The translations under genes were made by a program, and so were the position numbers. The notes beneath the pieces were generated by a model. It was not told where the DNA came from and did not search any database. It worked only from the letters and a program-made list of their open reading frames with translations. A DNA stretch of 64,000 nucleotides. Origin: Thiodiazotropha sp050305635 (lineage in GTDB: Bacteria > Pseudomonadota > Gammaproteobacteria > Chromatiales > Chromatiaceae). Positions 60,106 through 64,000 of the stretch are shown piece by piece. The stretch is taken from positions 1-64,000 of the forward strand of contig JBNLFS010000024.1 of assembly GCA_050305635.1 (NCBI GenBank), in the 5' to 3' direction. How positions within the stretch are numbered: position 1 is the first letter of the stretch; each line of letters begins with the position of its first letter.

Positions 60106-62424
60106 ATGTCCATTTCCCGTCGTATTGCCGAAGAGCTACAGGTTCGCGTTCCCCAGGTCGATGCCACCATCGGGCTGTTGGATGAGGGGGCCACGGTCCC
60201 GTTCATCGCCCGTTATCGAAAAGAAGTGACCGGAGGCCTGGACGATACCCAACTGCGTAACCTGAGCGAACGGCTGATCTACCTGCGCGAACTCGAAGAG
60301 CGTCGGGAGACGGTGCTCAAATCCATCGATGAGCAGGGCAAACTGGACGAGGCGCTGAAAGGCGCGATCCTGGCGGCGGATACCAAGACCCGCCTCGAGG
60401 ATCTCTACCTGCCCTACAAACCCAAACGCCGCACCAAGGCGCAGATCGCCCGGGAGGCAGGTTTGGAACCCCTGGCGCAAAGCCTGTTCGAGGATCCTGC
60501 CCAGGATCCCCAGCAGACTGCGGCAGCCTATGTGGACGCGGACAAGGGGGTGGCGGATGCCGAAGCGGCCCTGGAAGGGGCGCGTCAGATCCTCATGGAA
60601 CGTTTCGCCGAGGATGCGGAGCTGGTGGGCAGCCTGCGCGAATACCTGTGGGAACAGGGACTGCTGGTCTCGAAGGTGATCCCGGGCAAGGAGCAGGAGG
60701 GGAAGAAGTTCTCCGACTACTTCGATGTCTCAGAGGCCCTGCAGCGGATTCCTTCCCACCGGGCGCTGGCCATGTTCCGGGGCCGTCAGGAGGGCATTCT
60801 GACCCTCGACATCGTGCTGCCCGGTGAAGAGGATCTGAAACCCACCGATTCCGGTATCGCGGAGGGCATGATCGCCAGCCATTTCCGGATCCTCAACCAG
60901 GGTCGCGCAGCGGATGCCTGGCTGCAGGGTGTGGTGCGCTGGGCCTGGCGGATCAAGATCCTCACCCATCTGGATACCCATCTCAAAACCCGCCTGCGGG
61001 AGGCCGCGGAGCAGGAGGCGATCCAGGTCTTCGCGCGCAATCTGCATGACCTGCTGCTGGCCGCGCCGGCCGGACCGCGGACCACCATCGGCCTCGATCC
61101 GGGGCTGCGCACCGGGGTCAAGGTGGCGGTGGTGGACCAGACCGGCAAGCTGCTGGAGACCGCGACCATCTACCCCCATGCACCGAAAAAGCACTGGCAG
61201 GAATCGATCGGTCTGCTCGCCGACCTGGCGCGGCGTCATCAGGCGCAACTGATCAGTATCGGCAATGGCACCGCCTCCCGGGAAACCGACAAACTGGCCG
61301 CGGACCTGATTCGTCAGTTCCCCCAGCTGGGGCTGACCAAGGTCATGGTCAGCGAGGCGGGGGCCTCGGTTTACTCCGCCTCGGCCTTCGCCGCGGATGA
61401 ATTTCCGGACCTGGATGTTTCATTGCGTGGGGCGGTCTCCATCGCCCGACGGTTGCAGGACCCGCTGGCGGAACTGGTGAAGATCGACCCGAAATCGATC
61501 GGTGTGGGGCAGTACCAGCACGATGTCTCCCAGGTGAAACTGGCGCGTCAGCTCGATGCGGTGGTGGAGGATTGCGTCAACGGGGTTGGGGTGGATATCA
61601 ACATGGCCTCGGTGCCGCTGCTGCAGCGGGTGGCCGGGCTGTCCTCCGGTCTGGCGGCGAATATCGTCAAATACCGGGAGGAGCATGGCCGTTTCCATAA
61701 CCGCAGGCAGATCCTCGAGGTGCCGAGACTGGGGGCTAAGGCCTTCGAACAGTGTGCCGGGTTTCTGCGCATCATGAACGGGGACAATCCCCTGGATGCC
61801 TCCGCGGTCCACCCGGAGGCCTACCCGGTGGTGGAGCGCATTCTTGCCAAAACCGGTCGCCCGATGACCCAGCTGATCGGCGATACCCCGTTTCTCAACA
61901 CCCTGGCGGCGAACGACTATACGGATGAACAGTTCGGTCTGCCCACGGTGCGTGACATCATCCGCGAGCTGGACAAGCCGGGCCGCGACCCGCGTCCGGA
62001 GTTCAAGACCGCCAGTTTCAAGGAGGGGGTCGAGACCCTGGAGGACCTGCAGAACGGCATGATCCTCGAAGGAGTGGTGACCAACGTCACCAACTTCGGC
62101 GCCTTCGTGGATATCGGGGTTCACCAGGACGGCCTGGTGCACATCTCCGCTCTCGCGGACCGCTTCGTCAAGGATCCCCACGATGTGGTCAAGGCGGGGG
62201 ATCTGGTCAAGGTCAAAGTGATGGAGGTGGATATTCCCCGTCGGCGGATCGGTCTGAGCATGCGGCTCAACGAGCAGGCCTCCGCCCAATCCCGGGATGG
62301 GCAGGAACGACGGGGCGCCGAGCACCGCGCAGCGGACAGATCCCGCAAGCCTGAGCGTAAACCCAAATCCCAGCCGCCCACGGGGGCCATGGCCGCCGCT
62401 TTCGCCAAGTTGGCCAAAGGCTAG
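60106..62424 (+). CDS. tex: Tex family RNA-binding protein
   Basis: Tex is a cytosolic nucleic-acid-binding protein involved in transcription and stress or toxin expression. The 772-residue protein has N-terminal helical domains, a YqgF-like RNase H fold (about residues 325-470, TTIGLDPGLRTGVKVAVV), helix-hairpin-helix motifs (CVNGVGVDINMASVPLL) and a C-terminal S1 domain (EGVVTNVTNFGAFVDIGVHQ), then a basic tail. ATG 60106 is used. Confidence 0.95.
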   Translation: MSISRRIAEELQVRVPQVDATIGLLDEGATVPFIARYRKEVTGGLDDTQLRNLSERLIYLRELEERRETVLKSIDEQGKLDEALKGAILAADTKTRLEDLYLPYKPKRRTKAQIAREAGLEPLAQSLFEDPAQDPQQTAAAYVDADKGVADAEAALEGARQILMERFAEDAELVGSLREYLWEQGLLVSKVIPGKEQEGKKFSDYFDVSEALQRIPSHRALAMFRGRQEGILTLDIVLPGEEDLKPTDSGIAEGMIASHFRILNQGRAADAWLQGVVRWAWRIKILTHLDTHLKTRLREAAEQEAIQVFARNLHDLLLAAPAGPRTTIGLDPGLRTGVKVAVVDQTGKLLETATIYPHAPKKHWQESIGLLADLARRHQAQLISIGNGTASRETDKLAADLIRQFPQLGLTKVMVSEAGASVYSASAFAADEFPDLDVSLRGAVSIARRLQDPLAELVKIDPKSIGVGQYQHDVSQVKLARQLDAVVEDCVNGVGVDINMASVPLLQRVAGLSSGLAANIVKYREEHGRFHNRRQILEVPRLGAKAFEQCAGFLRIMNGDNPLDASAVHPEAYPVVERILAKTGRPMTQLIGDTPFLNTLAANDYTDEQFGLPTVRDIIRELDKPGRDPRPEFKTASFKEGVETLEDLQNGMILEGVVTNVTNFGAFVDIGVHQDGLVHISALADRFVKDPHDVVKAGDLVKVKVMEVDIPRRRIGLSMRLNEQASAQSRDGQERRGAEHRAADRSRKPERKPKSQPPTGAMAAAFAKLAKG

Positions 62425-62715
62425 AAGCGCGACGCTTCCTGGTCCTGCCTGCGAGCTTAACCTGATGTTCAGCGCGCCAGCAGCAGGGCGGCGATGAAAC
62501 TCAGGTTGGCAATCGGGAACTCGCTATGCTCAGACAGCTTGCCCTGGAGTTTCGGAGGGTTGTTCCCGGGTTCCGCTTTGCTGCACCCGGGCTACGGCCA
62601 CACGGGAATCTCAAGAGGAGCGAGCGTCACCTGTAGCCCGGGTGAAACGAAGTGGAACCCGGGATCCGGCAGAATGCGAAAGCACTGACATCAGTGTGAC
62701 AACCATTTCATGAGG
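62425..62715. repeat. Repeat-rich gap with partial duplication of the EamA gene end
   Basis: At 62483-62518 the bases match 62811-62846 of the EamA gene at 35 of 36 positions. Read on the minus strand it codes IANLSFIAALLL and then a stop, i.e. an alternative end of the transporter. Palindromes of the CCCGGGTT family follow (62560-62664), and the region 62519-62596 resembles 23479-23546. No gene is supported. Confidence 0.7.
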
Positions 62716-63570
62716 TCATTTAGACAATAGAAGGATCGAAACCACGGCGCAAACTATGGCAGTGATTTTTTGACCGCTAAGACGCTCCCAGCCCAGCAGC
62801 AGCGAGAAGAGCAGGGCGGCGATGAAACTCAGGTTGGCGATCGGGATCACCAGGCTGGCATCCCCCAGGGCCATGGCCATTACCAGGAAATTTACGATCA
62901 ATGTGACCAGCACCCCGGAGACCAGACCGTACAGGAGGGGTTTGGTGTGTGGGTGGAAGCCCTCTTCACGGATCAAGGCATAGATCGCTCCACCGACGAT
63001 CCAGCAGCATGCGGCGATCAGCAGCAGTCGTTCCCCGTCCGCGCCCTGGTTCAAACCCGCCTTGGTCAATACTCCGTAGACCGCCCGCAGCAGCGAGGCC
63101 AGGATGGCCACGGCGAGGAAACGTTGGAACAGCCGGTCATGGGACTGCATCCGACCAGTCTGCAGCAACAACAGCACCGCGAGCATACCCAGGGCGATAC
63201 CCGTGGCCTGCAGCAGGCTCAGGGACTCCCTCAGGAACCACACCGACATCACCACCACCCCGAGGGTGTTGAGGCGATAGAGGGTGGAGCCGAGGCTCAC
63301 CTCGATATGCGCCAGGCTCTCGATCAACAGCAGATTCGACAGGGTCAGCGCCACCCCGGCGCCCAGGCCATACAGCAGGTCGTTTGCAGTGAACCCCGCC
63401 CAGCCGCCCCCGGGCGGGCTGAACCCCAGTTGCAGTCCCGCCCAGACTACGCCGATGAGGGCGATCACGGTACCTCGGGATCGGGCCTTGATCGCATAGC
63501 GCTTGAATACCAGGTCATTGAGACCGGCGAAGAACAGGCTCAGCAGGGCATACAGGATGGCGGGATTCAT
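62716..63570 (-). CDS. EamA/DMT-family membrane transporter
   Basis: The 284-residue protein has ten hydrophobic segments in two repeats of five, as in the drug/metabolite transporter superfamily. It begins MNPAILYALLSLFFAGLNDL; the GLGAGVALTLSNLLLIESLA region and the ending IPIANLSFIAALLFSLLLGW are typical EamA motifs. The substrate is unknown. Confidence 0.9.
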   Translation of the reverse strand: MNPAILYALLSLFFAGLNDLVFKRYAIKARSRGTVIALIGVVWAGLQLGFSPPGGGWAGFTANDLLYGLGAGVALTLSNLLLIESLAHIEVSLGSTLYRLNTLGVVVMSVWFLRESLSLLQATGIALGMLAVLLLLQTGRMQSHDRLFQRFLAVAILASLLRAVYGVLTKAGLNQGADGERLLLIAACCWIVGGAIYALIREEGFHPHTKPLLYGLVSGVLVTLIVNFLVMAMALGDASLVIPIANLSFIAALLFSLLLGWERLSGQKITAIVCAVVSILLLSK

Positions 63571-63621
63571 CGGGCCTACACTGGCATGCCTCGCCGGTGG
63601 TTGTCCATCAATCTGGGGTAA

Positions 63622-63919
63622 AGTCTCCGGGGCGCGTGGGCCGTATTACTGGCCCGCTTCAGCGGTCCTCTGTCCTGGGTGATGCCGGCCCTGGCCGGGG
63701 TGTTTCGTCTCGATTACGCGGCGTTCACCCGCTTCAATGCCCTGGGCGTGGCGCTGGGCATCGGTCAGTTCATCCTGATCGGTTACTTTTTCGGCCGCCA
63801 CCTGCCGGAACTGCTTGCAATGATGGGGCGTTTCGGTGGGTGGGGTGTTGTGTCTGGGGTTGCTGCTGTGGGGTTGGCGGATTCATGCCGCCACCCGTCA
63901 CCCGCAGCAGTCCGGGTGA
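63622..63919 (+). pseudogene. DedA-family remnant, truncated and frameshifted
   Basis: The frame from 63622 encodes VLLARFSGPLSWVMPALAGV and LALGIGQFILIGYFFG-like text (GVALGIGQFILIGYFFGRHL), the conserved core and last membrane part of DedA proteins (membrane lipid-scrambling or proton-linked family). The N-terminal half of about 100 residues is missing and no start codon or ribosome-binding site exists. The frame breaks near 63840-63850 and a natural end (LLLWGWRIHAATRHPQQSG) lies in the +1 frame, ending at 63919. Either a pseudogene or a sequence error. Confidence 0.6.
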
Positions 63920-63934
63920 CGGGTGAGGCGCCGA

Positions 63935-64000
63935 TCAGAGGGTCTGATCGATGAGGATCACCACGCTGGTGGCGTTCAGTCCGGCGGCGCTGCAGCTGCC
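63935..64000 (-). CDS. C-terminal end of an unidentified protein (partial)
   Basis: On the minus strand, bases 64000-63935 are open and end with TGA, encoding GSCSAAGLNATSVVILIDQTL. Only 21 residues are inside the window. The hydrophobic stretch SVVILI is not diagnostic and I cannot name the protein. It may be chance. Confidence 0.3.
   Translation of the reverse strand, partial: GSCSAAGLNATSVVILIDQTL

Overview
The window is chromosomal DNA of a free-living-type gammaproteobacterium. The gene order and protein sequences fit the Chromatiales and related sulfur oxidisers: a complete S10-spc-alpha ribosomal cluster directly behind tuf, an ampD-ampE / DUF1631 / nadC / pilABCD-coaE neighbourhood like that of Pseudomonas, a DsrC/TusE-family sulfur-relay protein, and dispersed palindromic repeats. 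The genus-level placement is inference. I see no tRNA, rRNA, CRISPR array, prophage or intact transposase.

Region 1 (1-13816) is the translation cluster: the end of tuf, then rpsJ to rpsQ, rplN to rpmJ with secY, and rpsM to rplQ with rpoA, closed by a clear intrinsic terminator. Two internal promoters with 17-base spacers are readable, one before rpsH and one before rpsM. The second is followed by a leader hairpin where S4 control is expected.

Region 2 (13860-20253) is mostly on the minus strand. It holds a b-type cytochrome, a tiny membrane protein, and an operon-like run: two DUF1538 membrane proteins, a PII-like protein, a CBS-pair protein, ampD, ampE and a histidine phosphatase. The DUF1538/PII/CBS set is the best candidate here for an undescribed system, probably a nucleotide- or energy-gated membrane transporter.

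Region 3 (20254-28268) holds DUF1631, an FKBP isomerase, nadC, a short flagellar-hook-like protein, an EgtB-like protein lacking the expected iron ligands and lying between two 141-base palindromic elements, a one-cysteine DsrC/TusE-like protein and a HugZ-like protein.

Region 4 (28625-39412) is a same-strand run: MscS channel, OmpA-family protein with calcium-type repeats, response regulator, LysM-FecR protein and CHASE2 histidine kinase, which together look like an envelope-sensing module. It is followed by ilvD, a lipoprotein, purK and purE.

Region 5 (39413-51315) has clpB behind a near-consensus heat-shock promoter, and type IV pilus genes pilA-pilB-pilC-pilD-coaE with regulators pilS-pilR. 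The pilA promoter matches the sigma-54 consensus, which fits control by PilR.

Region 6 (51457-64000) has glutamine-dependent nadE next to glnB, a 241-base MITE-like element, bamD, rluD, pgeF, a gcvR-like gene, def, plsC, ugd, tex and an EamA transporter, and ends in a broken dedA fragment. Starts were moved from the longest open frame wherever a family start, ribosome-binding site or overlap decided it; ampD and nadE probably use TTG.
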